From a virus, in the IMG/VR virus record IMGVR_UViG_3300025732_000134, positions 1-35,143 of that record: DNA of 35,143 nucleotides; one strand, written 5' to 3'. The position numbers and the translations under genes were made by a program. Positions 8,306 to 15,700 of this stretch are shown in pieces (the first letter of the stretch is position 1; every line of letters starts with the position of its first letter). The notes beneath the pieces are model-generated. The model was not told the DNA's origin. It saw only the letters and a list, made by a program, of their open reading frames with translations, and searched no databases.

Positions 8306-8322
8306 CATTTATAATAAATAAA
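8306..8322 (+). promoter_or_regulatory. Promoter-like TATAAT box
   Basis: TATAAT at 8310-8315 followed by AAATAAAA lies directly after the stop at 8305 and 20 bases before the ATG at 8336. It resembles the other TANAAT boxes, but the upstream TTAATT element is absent here. Confidence 0.4.
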
Positions 8323-8335
8323 ACAGAGTAAATGA

Positions 8336-9115
8336 ATGTCATCAACTTCAACAAACAAACAACCACTGTTGATTGATCGGCCGTTATTTGATTCGGTTCG
8401 AGTAACAACCCAAACTGTTGGCAGTTCTACTGCCAACACGCTTTTTGTTCAAGGCGGCCAGGCTCCATCAATCCTGGTTGATATGGATGCAACTCTGCAA
8501 GAAGACAACAACAATGGCGGCGTTGTTGACTCTATTGCCATCACACGCAATGACTTTTATCGTGGTGCAGATTACACGGTTAACGCGTCAACTTCTGGTA
8601 CTGTTATATCTCTTGTCAGTGGTCAGGTTGTATTTATTTCTTCCACTGGAGTCTTAGGAACTGCTGCAGCAAGCGGTTACGGTTATTACACATACACAGG
8701 TGCAACCACTCTTACAGGCGTCAATACTGCCTTAATTTATTCGGGTGGAACTAGTAGTGGTTTTTCGTACAACGGAGTTGCTTATGGCTATCAACCGGCG
8801 GTGACTTTTGTGTTTTATCACACCCGTGGCACAACAACCCCTATCCCAGCTTCGGGCGATTACCGTGTTTTGTTTGCAAAAACTCTTCCCGCCAACAGCG
8901 GCTCAGTTGATTGTTCTGACTTGATGCCACAACTTGCGGCTCCTGTTGCACAAGCCGGTAACACTACTGGTTTAGGTTCCACTGCACCGCTACGCAACAA
9001 AGGAATTTACCTGGAGCGAGGTGACCGCATTTACGTTGGTGTATTCCCAGATGGACCGAATATTTCTGGCTATACACCAGGTGCTCATGTTGTTGCTCAA
9101 GGTGGCTTTTTCTAA
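8336..9115 (+). CDS. Structural protein, beta-rich, unknown
   Basis: The 259-residue protein (MSSTSTNKQPLLIDRPLFDS) is rich in Ser, Thr, Gly, Ala and Tyr with a beta-rich pattern and no catalytic motif. The C-terminal part has GIYLERGDRIYVGVFPDG, a style seen in virion surface or head proteins of cyanophages. It is followed two bases later by the next structural gene, so the two are likely made together. Head fibre, decoration or tail component are all possible. Confidence 0.72.
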   Translation: MSSTSTNKQPLLIDRPLFDSVRVTTQTVGSSTANTLFVQGGQAPSILVDMDATLQEDNNNGGVVDSIAITRNDFYRGADYTVNASTSGTVISLVSGQVVFISSTGVLGTAAASGYGYYTYTGATTLTGVNTALIYSGGTSSGFSYNGVAYGYQPAVTFVFYHTRGTTTPIPASGDYRVLFAKTLPANSGSVDCSDLMPQLAAPVAQAGNTTGLGSTAPLRNKGIYLERGDRIYVGVFPDGPNISGYTPGAHVVAQGGFF

Positions 9116-9117
9116 TC

Positions 9118-10668
9118 ATGGCCAAGCAGAGTGGAAGTTCTTTTGGGAACTTTACTCGTGTAGAAGTTTTTGAACCACGGGGTGTACGTCCAATAACAAC
9201 GGAGTTTTCCCGTGGTTCTGTACCAAACTCTTTGTATACCGTAAACCGTGAATCTGCATGGTCTAGATGGCGCAGAGGTTATGAGTTAGCAACTGCTACT
9301 TCGTACAATAACGACTACGTTTATCAATTTAAATACAATATACCTAACGCAACATCGAGCGGTAATCCCTCTCCTGTAATCTCAGGTGCTTTTGTTGGTT
9401 ATCCAACAACAAGTAAAGAGCTTGGAATGCATTGGGCTATTTGGCGTTATGCTGGATCTGTGCGTTGCGACCAGTTAACCGATCCAATAAGCAGTCAAAA
9501 ATTATTTGTTGAATCGGTTACTGAGGACACCAATTATTGGTATGTAAAACTTGCAGGTACTTGGAGCGCATCTAATCAGCTTCCGTCACCTTTTTATATT
9601 CCTGTACCAGGTGAACCTAACGGTTTAAAGCCCGCTAACACAGAAATTTTTGAAGACAGGATACTTGACGTTAACGGACCAATTATTGATAAAGACACAA
9701 TAAATCCAGCTACGCAAACAAGATACGGTTATGTACAAGCTGTTGTAACAGCAGTTGACCAAAACACAGGCATTCTTACATTTAAAAAAGCTGGTTCAGT
9801 GTATATAACTCCTGACCAAGCTTATGTAACACCGTCTCCCCTTGGGTTTACACCCGGACGTTATTTAGTTACAGGCTCAAGATATAGTTGTACGTGTCAA
9901 GATTTTACGCGGCGTGATTATTCTTTTATGTCAGGTGGAGGCGCCAGCAATAAAAAACAATTTCCACGCACAACTCTTTCAAATATTAAACCTGGACGTT
10001 TTGAATTGACAAAACGAGATGGAATATTAGATAACAGTGCAATGACACGCCCAGATCAAAATCGTTCATTAGAAGTTATATCACCAGATGGGTTTGAAGT
10101 TGACTACAGCGTTACAGATAACGCGCAAAATAGTCGTAAAGCAGCCAGAGACAACCCTGGTGTCTATCGAGATTTTGGCGCCACCTACGTAAGAAGTAGC
10201 TCGGATATTGCTGTTGTTGGATCCCAGGCAGAAGGACTTCCTAGTTTTGAAGACTATTCTTCGTCTACGGTGTTTACTGATAAAAATTCCATCGAACAGA
10301 TTACTATTACGGCTGTTGATGATGCATGGACTCCTCTTTTAGATGAATTGCGTTATTGCAAACATATTTACGCACTTAAATTTAAAGATCATTTGTTTCC
10401 ACCTGAGCCATCTGATTTTCCAGTTGAAGCAGGAAGTATGGTGGAATGGGAACAAACACTAGTTGAAAAATCAGAAAAAGAACAGCAGAGTATTAAAGAG
10501 TTTATGCAAACTAAAAACGCACTTGCAAAAATGGATGTTCCACCCTATAACTGTCAATCTCCAATGATTTTTCCTATGCTTCAACGTTTGTTTAACTTTG
10601 CTACAGATCGTATTGAGATAAAAAATTTTACAATGTTTGACAAAAACGGAATAGAGTATACCCCTTGA
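9118..10668 (+). CDS. Large structural protein, tail or adaptor
   Basis: The 516-residue protein begins two bases after the previous stop. It is mostly beta with few low-complexity regions. Notable are SRYSCTCQDFTRRDYSF (about residues 260-276), a Cys-X-Cys pair in a Tyr-rich setting, and a helical acidic C-terminus (EKSEKEQQSIKEFMQTKNAL) followed by FDKNGIEYTP. I see no enzymatic motif. Length and position at the end of the head module fit a tail or vertex structural protein. Its codon use is more AT-rich than that of the capsid gene, suggesting lower expression. Confidence 0.72.
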   Translation: MAKQSGSSFGNFTRVEVFEPRGVRPITTEFSRGSVPNSLYTVNRESAWSRWRRGYELATATSYNNDYVYQFKYNIPNATSSGNPSPVISGAFVGYPTTSKELGMHWAIWRYAGSVRCDQLTDPISSQKLFVESVTEDTNYWYVKLAGTWSASNQLPSPFYIPVPGEPNGLKPANTEIFEDRILDVNGPIIDKDTINPATQTRYGYVQAVVTAVDQNTGILTFKKAGSVYITPDQAYVTPSPLGFTPGRYLVTGSRYSCTCQDFTRRDYSFMSGGGASNKKQFPRTTLSNIKPGRFELTKRDGILDNSAMTRPDQNRSLEVISPDGFEVDYSVTDNAQNSRKAARDNPGVYRDFGATYVRSSSDIAVVGSQAEGLPSFEDYSSSTVFTDKNSIEQITITAVDDAWTPLLDELRYCKHIYALKFKDHLFPPEPSDFPVEAGSMVEWEQTLVEKSEKEQQSIKEFMQTKNALAKMDVPPYNCQSPMIFPMLQRLFNFATDRIEIKNFTMFDKNGIEYTP

Positions 10669-10724
10669 ATAAACTGTTTTATTAAAAAACAGCCCGGCAA
10701 TTTGCAGAGCTGTTCTAGTTTATT
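10668..10724 (+). terminator. Two-tier hairpin between convergent genes
   Basis: An outer 8-bp stem (AATAAACT 10668-10675 / AGTTTATT 10717-10724) encloses an inner 6-bp stem (AACAGC 10688-10693 / GCTGTT 10709-10714). It starts at the last base of the structural gene's stop and lies before the 3' end of the minus-strand HTH gene, so it may terminate transcripts from either side. Confidence 0.55.
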
Positions 10725-10740
10725 TAAGCAACAGCTAGTA

Positions 10741-10953
10741 TTAAGTTAATATCAAGCCTTGTTTTTGCAAGTGTTTCTTAACAGCTACTACATTCCAACA
10801 ATAACTATCCCTGGAACGAGTCTCAGGAAAAGCAGCGTAGTGGGGGCCAAGCTTCAGGGTACCGTCATCGCGGTACTTGAAGAGCGTCTTACGGTCGATT
10901 CCAAGGAGGTCTTCGATCTGCTGAGCAGAGACCCAACCAGGGTGTTTAGCCAT
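10741..10953 (-). CDS. Small excisionase-like helix-turn-helix protein
   Basis: The 70-residue protein has an N-terminal winged helix-turn-helix of the excisionase/MerR type: GWVSAQQIEDLLGIDRKTLF, then a wing-like segment with DDGTLKLGPHYAAF and a C-terminal VVAVKKHLQKQ helix. Such proteins bind DNA as regulators or as excision factors; no integrase is seen here, so a regulator is more likely. It is alone on the minus strand inside a plus-strand structural region and faces the HNH gene across a 135-base divergent spacer. It resembles the HTH region of the gene at 18859-19269 in type only. Confidence 0.8.
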   Translation of the reverse strand: MAKHPGWVSAQQIEDLLGIDRKTLFKYRDDGTLKLGPHYAAFPETRSRDSYCWNVVAVKKHLQKQGLILT

Positions 10954-11088
10954 TGATGTGGCAGTGGTTACTCATATACCTTATCGTGAGTCAAAACCTT
11001 ATCAACGTTCTTAATCAAAGTTTAATGTCTTTATTTTGTAATAGATATTGCATGGGAAATTAGAATAAATTAACGGCAATCGAAGAGC
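10954..11088. promoter_or_regulatory. Divergent intergenic region with a shared motif
   Basis: This 135-base AT-rich spacer separates the minus HTH gene from the plus HNH gene. CTTTATTTTGTA at 11029-11040 is identical to 19281-19292 in another divergent spacer. ATTAGAATAA (11059-11068) is a TANAAT-type box 20 bases before the ATG and recurs at 15372 before the NblA-like gene. Confidence 0.5.
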
Positions 11089-11427
11089 ATGTTTTGCAAC
11101 GAGCACGAGCCCCTCGCCCTGCTAGTTGAACTAACACCAAAACTTGCCAAGAAACGTTTTAGAGAAAGTATATACCAAGCCTGGGGCTACAAGTGTGGTT
11201 ATTGTGGAGATACTGCCACAAGCCTGGACCACATCGTACCAAGGTTTAAGTCTGGTTCTTCTAATCGCCATAATCTAATCCCTTGTTGCCGGCGCTGTAA
11301 TGCGCACAAAGGATCAGAAGATATGCGAAAATGGTTTGAGAAGCAAACTTTCTTTTCTACTAAAACGCTTGATAGGATTGAATCCTGGATTAAACAGGAA
11401 TCTGTTTTTATTTTTGGTGAAGTGTAA
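11089..11427 (+). CDS. HNH endonuclease
   Basis: The 112-residue protein carries a complete HNH module with zinc-binding Cys pairs: CGYCG (about 41-45), SLDHIVPRFKSG with the catalytic His, NRHNLIPCC with the Asn, and RRCNAHKGS. Such small nucleases are often mobile homing enzymes in phages, though free-standing HNH proteins next to packaging or structural genes can have roles in DNA processing. Its stop overlaps the next ATG (TAATG), coupling it to a large virion-like gene. Homing enzyme or resident phage nuclease cannot be separated from sequence alone. Confidence 0.9.
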   Translation: MFCNEHEPLALLVELTPKLAKKRFRESIYQAWGYKCGYCGDTATSLDHIVPRFKSGSSNRHNLIPCCRRCNAHKGSEDMRKWFEKQTFFSTKTLDRIESWIKQESVFIFGEV

Positions 11428-14243
11428 TGGCAACAGCTTTAGAAGAATACGTAAGTAGCTACTCAGACCTTGATCAATCGTATGCAAATGATTTAAAAAA
11501 TCAAGATTGGGAAGCTTATGTATGGACAGGCGGTAATATTAACTGGCAGCCAAGTCAAGGCATAAGCGATTTAGATAGAGCATGGACTAATTTAACCAGT
11601 GCACAAAAAAATAATTATGAAGTTAATAAAGGTACTTTCTCAAGTGGTAAAGCTTTATGGGGCGCAGAACATTACACAAAATATGGACACAATGAAGGCA
11701 GACAAGTTCCATTTACTGCTTACACATTTCAAACAAGTAGTGACCCTAAACCTTTAATTTGGAATAAAGACCAGTGGGGTGCTAAACATTGGCAAATGTT
11801 TGGGCATAAAGAAGATCGTGTTGTACCAGGTGCCAAATTTGCTCTTGATGAAAACAACAATATTTATATTGCTAGATCCGATCTTATTGGAGAGGGTTTA
11901 AAACGAAACTACAATGATTTAATCCGTGTTTTTCAGAACTCTAACGGTGGAAACTACAAGGGTTTAATGGAGGGAATACAAGCTTCACTTACTACACAAT
12001 CTTTTAATGATCTTGTTAGTAATGGAGATCTTGATTCTCTTTCCGCGTACTACCAAAAAAATAAAGTCAGTGTTTGGGATGGATTAACGCAAGGTGCTCA
12101 ACCACCCGTTGGTGGTTTTGATGCCGAGTATTATAGATTAAAAACTACTGGTGGCAGTGACGCTTTAAATCAATGGAATAATGCACAGTCTTCAGTTAAT
12201 GTAGGAGGTTATTTTTTACCTGATCTTGATGTAACTGGGCGCTACACAAGGGACTCTTATCTTCACTGGTACTATACAACACAAGGTAAAGCTGCAGGCG
12301 ACCGTGGAAATGCAGCACAAAATCCAGAACTTACAGAAAAATACACTGAATACTTAACCGATTCTGACTACCAAACGTATCGAGATCAAGTTTTGGGACT
12401 TGCGGATCGCTTTGATAACATCAAAGATTGGGCTGACGCTCAAGATCCAACAGTGTTAAGTGAGTGGTACAAATCACTTCCATCTGATCAAAAAAATCAA
12501 TATAACGCAGGAACACTTCCCGTACCCACACTGGATTATATTCCAGATCGTTTGCGTGACAAGATCAAGATGGCAAAAGAGGCCACGATTCTTGAAGGTC
12601 GTTTGTCTACCGTGCTTGGTGAAAAAGAAAAACAACAACAGCAAGTTTTTAGTGCTTTAACTCAAGATTCGCTAAAGCAAGCAGCAGCTCAATTACAAAA
12701 AGCAAAACTACAAGAGCAGCAATTTGATTTTTACAAGGGGTTGCCAGGGCTCAACGAGGTCATGACAATCAATGAATCCATTGCTAATTCGTTGCTTGGT
12801 GACACTGGAATTGGTGGTGTGTTTGGCTGGATGGGAGATAGTGAAAAAACACAGAAGAGTTTAGAGAAAAGTTTGTTTAGTGCAACAGGTGTCCCCAGCA
12901 GAAGTAACGCTGTTTATAACTGGCAAAAATGGTTTGATGATGAATTGGTTAAGCGTTATGAATCCGGTCTTACAGTTGAAGATCCCTTGGATGCTTCTGT
13001 CACTTATGACATTGATGCTGAATTTGCCAAAGATTACATTGATCGTTATCTAAAACCACGTTTTGATAATTCAAAATCCATGAGCGAATTTGTTAGCTAC
13101 ATGGACGTGAAACAGAATGAACAAAACATTTTTCAAACACAAAGCGCTTTGGATTCTTTGCGTGACATTGCTGATGTGCGCTCTAAAGCGTATCTTGACA
13201 ACATTAAATCAGCCTCGCCACTAAATTTTAACGCTGATTTTTACTGGAATCCCCAAGGCAATTTTGATCAAACAGACCCTAAATATCAAACATACCAACA
13301 ACAAAAAGATGAAGTTGCTACTGATTGGGAAATTGCGAAAACAAAAGGTAGCACAGAGAAAGTCCCTGGCACCGATTGGACATGGAATCAATGGGCTTAT
13401 TACTACGGTTTAGATCCAAACGATAAAGATCAATTTGCTAAACTCCACTATCAAGTCAAAGGAGCTGCTGCCGGGTTTGACCCAGCAAAAGATTTAATTA
13501 CATTGAAAGATGCAGACGAATATATCCAAAATAAAATACTGCCTGAAATAACTAATGAAAAATTAAAAATTGGTGACATTACATTTCTTAATTTTGTAAC
13601 GCCAGAAGAGTTTGCCGACAAATTACTTGAGGGTATTAGTCCAGAATCACACAAAGAAGAATGGGAAAAAGTGTTAAAAACCCTGGGATTAAGCGAGAAA
13701 GATATGGGTATTGCCGAAGTAAAACAATACATCGTTGAAGCTTTTAGAACAGGTGCTGCCAAAGAAATTAGGGAATCGATTAAGTATTTGAATGAGAAAA
13801 AACTTACACCAACACAAGAGAGGCTTGGTGTTGAATACATCGAGCGTCCCGAAGACGCTAAAGCGACAGATGACCCTAATGCCACAGCTCTTTACAAGAT
13901 CTTTAAAAATGCTGGGTACCAAGGTAATGAAGATGAGTTCTACGGTCAGTTTATGACCGATATAGATCGCAGTGAGATGGAACTAGTAACACAAGCAAGC
14001 AAAGGTCTCCAGGCAAGTAGCTTGTTTTCTGGTCTATCTAGCAAAGATCCTTTTGAAAGTTTAGTATCTCTTCAAAGTCTCTTTGATGAAGACAATAAGA
14101 CTACTAGTACAACAACAAAAGATACGTCTGCGCCTAGTTATTTTAAACTATTTGGAGACGATAAAGAAGACGAGGATTACAAATCCAAGTCCGGTCAAAA
14201 GATTCTTGGTGAGTTTACTTCCCTGTTTAAAGGGTTTACTTGA
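11427..14243 (+). CDS. Large virion-like protein with repeated HYxxxGxxEGR modules
   Basis: The 938-residue protein begins inside a TAATG overlap. Its N-terminal third has repeated modules of the kind Y-x-x-S-Y-x-D-L ... A-x-H-Y-x-x-x-G-x-x-E-G-R: EEYVSSYSDLDQSY, WGAEHYTKYGHNEGRQVP, WGAKHWQMFGHKEDRVVP, and a later LPDLDVTG ... HWYYTTQGKAAGDRG. Similar repeats occur in secreted cyanobacterial surface proteins. The middle (about 385-440) is Gln/Lys-rich and likely coiled coil; the rest is charged and helical with Asp/Lys-rich stretches. Length and position suggest an internal ejection protein or large tail component. It has no membrane segment or catalytic motif that I can see. Confidence 0.75.
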   Translation: MATALEEYVSSYSDLDQSYANDLKNQDWEAYVWTGGNINWQPSQGISDLDRAWTNLTSAQKNNYEVNKGTFSSGKALWGAEHYTKYGHNEGRQVPFTAYTFQTSSDPKPLIWNKDQWGAKHWQMFGHKEDRVVPGAKFALDENNNIYIARSDLIGEGLKRNYNDLIRVFQNSNGGNYKGLMEGIQASLTTQSFNDLVSNGDLDSLSAYYQKNKVSVWDGLTQGAQPPVGGFDAEYYRLKTTGGSDALNQWNNAQSSVNVGGYFLPDLDVTGRYTRDSYLHWYYTTQGKAAGDRGNAAQNPELTEKYTEYLTDSDYQTYRDQVLGLADRFDNIKDWADAQDPTVLSEWYKSLPSDQKNQYNAGTLPVPTLDYIPDRLRDKIKMAKEATILEGRLSTVLGEKEKQQQQVFSALTQDSLKQAAAQLQKAKLQEQQFDFYKGLPGLNEVMTINESIANSLLGDTGIGGVFGWMGDSEKTQKSLEKSLFSATGVPSRSNAVYNWQKWFDDELVKRYESGLTVEDPLDASVTYDIDAEFAKDYIDRYLKPRFDNSKSMSEFVSYMDVKQNEQNIFQTQSALDSLRDIADVRSKAYLDNIKSASPLNFNADFYWNPQGNFDQTDPKYQTYQQQKDEVATDWEIAKTKGSTEKVPGTDWTWNQWAYYYGLDPNDKDQFAKLHYQVKGAAAGFDPAKDLITLKDADEYIQNKILPEITNEKLKIGDITFLNFVTPEEFADKLLEGISPESHKEEWEKVLKTLGLSEKDMGIAEVKQYIVEAFRTGAAKEIRESIKYLNEKKLTPTQERLGVEYIERPEDAKATDDPNATALYKIFKNAGYQGNEDEFYGQFMTDIDRSEMELVTQASKGLQASSLFSGLSSKDPFESLVSLQSLFDEDNKTTSTTTKDTSAPSYFKLFGDDKEDEDYKSKSGQKILGEFTSLFKGFT

Positions 14244-14515
14244 TGGCTGAACAACGTAAAAAAGCTGCAAAAGCGGCTAAGATTGCCAAAGACAAGATGG
14301 AGTGTAATAAGCCTCGTCGTGATGTCCAAGGAGGTAAAAAATCAGTTGTAAAAGCGTGCGAGAACGGCCAAGAAAAAATTGTACGTTTTGGAGATGCGAA
14401 CATGGAAATTAAACGGGATGATCCAGAGCGTCGCAGAAATTTTCGTGCAAGGCACAACTGTGATGAAAAAAAGAGTAAGTTGACTGCTGGCTACTGGAGT
14501 TGCAAAGCCTGGTAG
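14243..14515 (+). CDS. Conserved small basic cyanophage protein (KACENG/GYWSCKAW type)
   Basis: The 90-residue protein starts at ATG 14243 in a TGATG overlap with the previous stop. It is Lys/Arg-rich at the N-terminus and has SVVKACENGQEKIVRFG and a C-terminal FRARHNCDEKKSKLTAGYW. From memory, this resembles a small protein widely found in marine cyanophages and pelagiphages near structural genes, with a KACxxGxEKIIRFG core and an AAYWADKVKW end. It carries three Cys residues, two of them in the AC and HNC contexts, so metal binding is possible. Function unknown; a virion-associated role is suggested by context. Confidence 0.82.
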   Translation: MAEQRKKAAKAAKIAKDKMECNKPRRDVQGGKKSVVKACENGQEKIVRFGDANMEIKRDDPERRRNFRARHNCDEKKSKLTAGYWSCKAW

Positions 14516-14544
14516 CACTAGCTAAGATCCCATGGTTGCTACCA
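14510..14544 (+). repeat. Inverted repeat across the gene junction
   Basis: TGGTAGCA (14510-14517) pairs perfectly with TGCTACCA (14537-14544) around a 19-base loop. It includes the stop codon of the upstream gene and ends 7 bases before the ATG at 14552. Confidence 0.5.
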
Positions 14545-14551
14545 CAACACA

Positions 14552-14674
14552 ATGGCAAAACCCAAGTCAACCACAGTCCGTCTTGAGTCCAAACCCAAGA
14601 AAACACGTCAAGGTCAAGGTCGTAATTCTTTAGCTAATCACGGGCGCAAAAAAATGAGGGGTCAAGGTAAATAA
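14552..14674 (+). CDS. Tiny basic protein, 40 residues
   Basis: ATG 14552 to TAA 14674 encodes 40 residues: MAKPKSTTVRLESKPKKTRQ, then a segment with GQGRNSLANHG and RKKMRGQGK. About a third of residues are Lys or Arg. Similar very short basic proteins with a KPKKTRQG motif are, from memory, common in cyanophage genomes beside the KACENG-type gene, as here. It is too short for common ORF cutoffs. The likely role is nucleic-acid or virion binding; this is inferred from charge only. Confidence 0.75.
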   Translation: MAKPKSTTVRLESKPKKTRQGQGRNSLANHGRKKMRGQGK

Positions 14675-14688
14675 AAATTATGTATATT

Positions 14689-14710
14689 GGGGATAACAAT
14701 AGTTATCTCC
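14689..14710 (+). other. Hairpin ending directly at the lysozyme start codon
   Basis: GGGGATAAC (14689-14697) pairs with GTTATCTCC (14702-14710) around the loop AATA, nine pairs with one G-T wobble. The next base is the A of ATG 14711. The 3' arm ends in CTCC rather than a ribosome binding site. It may hold the start closed or act as a transcript end. Confidence 0.75.
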
Positions 14711-15370
14711 ATGTCGGATCTTTCGCGTGCTATTAACCTAATTCGTAAATACGAAGGGTTTAACGAGAAAGCATACGCAGATCCACACACTGGCGCAGAG
14801 CCCTACACCATCGGGTTTGGAACCCAGTTTTACCCCGATGGTTCCCCTGTCAAAAAAGGTCAACGCTGCAGCCAAGAGAAAGCACTAGAGTACCTCTTCC
14901 ATGAGGTCAACGTCATTGAGTCCCAGTTACTGCGTCAGAACCTTGGGCTTGATGACAACATGCGCCAAGCCCTGATATCATTTATTCACTCAGTTGGCTG
15001 GGAATCTTTCCTCTACAGTCACATCATTGATTACCTGGAAGTGGAAGATTTTGCCAGTGCCACCACAGAAATGAGCCACTGGATCTTTGATCAAAACCAC
15101 AAGGTTGTTGGTGGTCTCTTGGAACGCAGAAGAGAAGAAACGGGTCTTTTCCTTCGTAACGTGGGCACCAGCCCTTGGGCGTCAACCGAAGTTTTGTTGA
15201 CTGCTTTCCGTAATTACAGTGCTGCTCCCCATGAGGTTCGTGCAATTCGCGCTCTAGAAGAACGCATTAATCCTTATATTCTTTCTGAATTTGCCAATGG
15301 TTTTCGCATTGATGAAGATCCATGGGGGGATTTCACCAACGAGTGCGTTGATCTGATATTTAACAGCTAG
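14711..15370 (+). CDS. Endolysin, T4-type lysozyme (GH24)
   Basis: With the start at ATG 14711 the protein has 219 residues (MSDLSRAINLIRKYEGF). The GH24 catalytic set is visible: Glu15 in KYEGF, Asp24 in AYADP and Thr33 in YTIGFGT, spaced as in phage T4 lysozyme. It cuts the MurNAc-GlcNAc bond of peptidoglycan. No signal peptide is seen, so it would need a holin or another export route. The C-terminal 60 residues (from about 160) extend beyond the compact GH24 core and may be a substrate-binding addition. An upstream TTG at 14687 is possible but would place the start inside the hairpin region. Confidence 0.92.
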   Translation: MSDLSRAINLIRKYEGFNEKAYADPHTGAEPYTIGFGTQFYPDGSPVKKGQRCSQEKALEYLFHEVNVIESQLLRQNLGLDDNMRQALISFIHSVGWESFLYSHIIDYLEVEDFASATTEMSHWIFDQNHKVVGGLLERRREETGLFLRNVGTSPWASTEVLLTAFRNYSAAPHEVRAIRALEERINPYILSEFANGFRIDEDPWGDFTNECVDLIFNS

Positions 15371-15394
15371 CATTAGAATAATTGCAATTAGCAA

Positions 15395-15700
15395 ATGCAG
15401 AGTGGGATGGAGCGTTCAGTCGAACCACGAGAGTTTGAACTTCCTCTTGAACTTCAGTTTGCCATGCGCAAAGCTGAGCTTCAATCAGAAGAGATGACTT
15501 GGGAAGAGCTCCGCTTTGCTCTGTTAAGTCTTTACCATCAACGTCTGATGGAATGGCATGCTATCAAAGACATCATGGCGTCTGAAAACATTGAGATCGA
15601 CTGGGATCATCCAACCGATCTTGAATTAGCAAAACTCGCCGCCGCCTGTGGATATCGAGACGACGACGAGGATGATGACGACGAGCTTCAGCCTTTCTGA
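15395..15700 (+). CDS. nblA: NblA-like phycobilisome-degradation adaptor
   Basis: The 101-residue protein has, at residues 16-61, the two-helix pattern of NblA: LPLELQFAMRKAELQSEEM, then TWEELRFALLSLYHQRLMEW. The spacing aligns without gaps to cyanobacterial NblA (LxxEQxFxxR ... MxxExxxxxLxxLYRQxMxxE). NblA binds phycobiliproteins and guides them to Clp protease, freeing amino acids and altering light capture. Unlike the roughly 60-residue host form, this one has an N-terminal extension and an acidic tail (DDDEDDDDEL). A later Met5 (15407) could be the start. NblA homologues are known in some freshwater and uncultured marine cyanophages. The call rests on pattern only; a generic helical hairpin is the alternative. 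Confidence 0.6.
   Translation: MQSGMERSVEPREFELPLELQFAMRKAELQSEEMTWEELRFALLSLYHQRLMEWHAIKDIMASENIEIDWDHPTDLELAKLAAACGYRDDDEDDDDELQPF

Noticed and set aside
13451-13885. 144-codon minus-strand frame inside the 938-residue gene
   Set aside because: Ser/Phe/Leu-rich shadow of a charged coding strand, with no regulatory signal.
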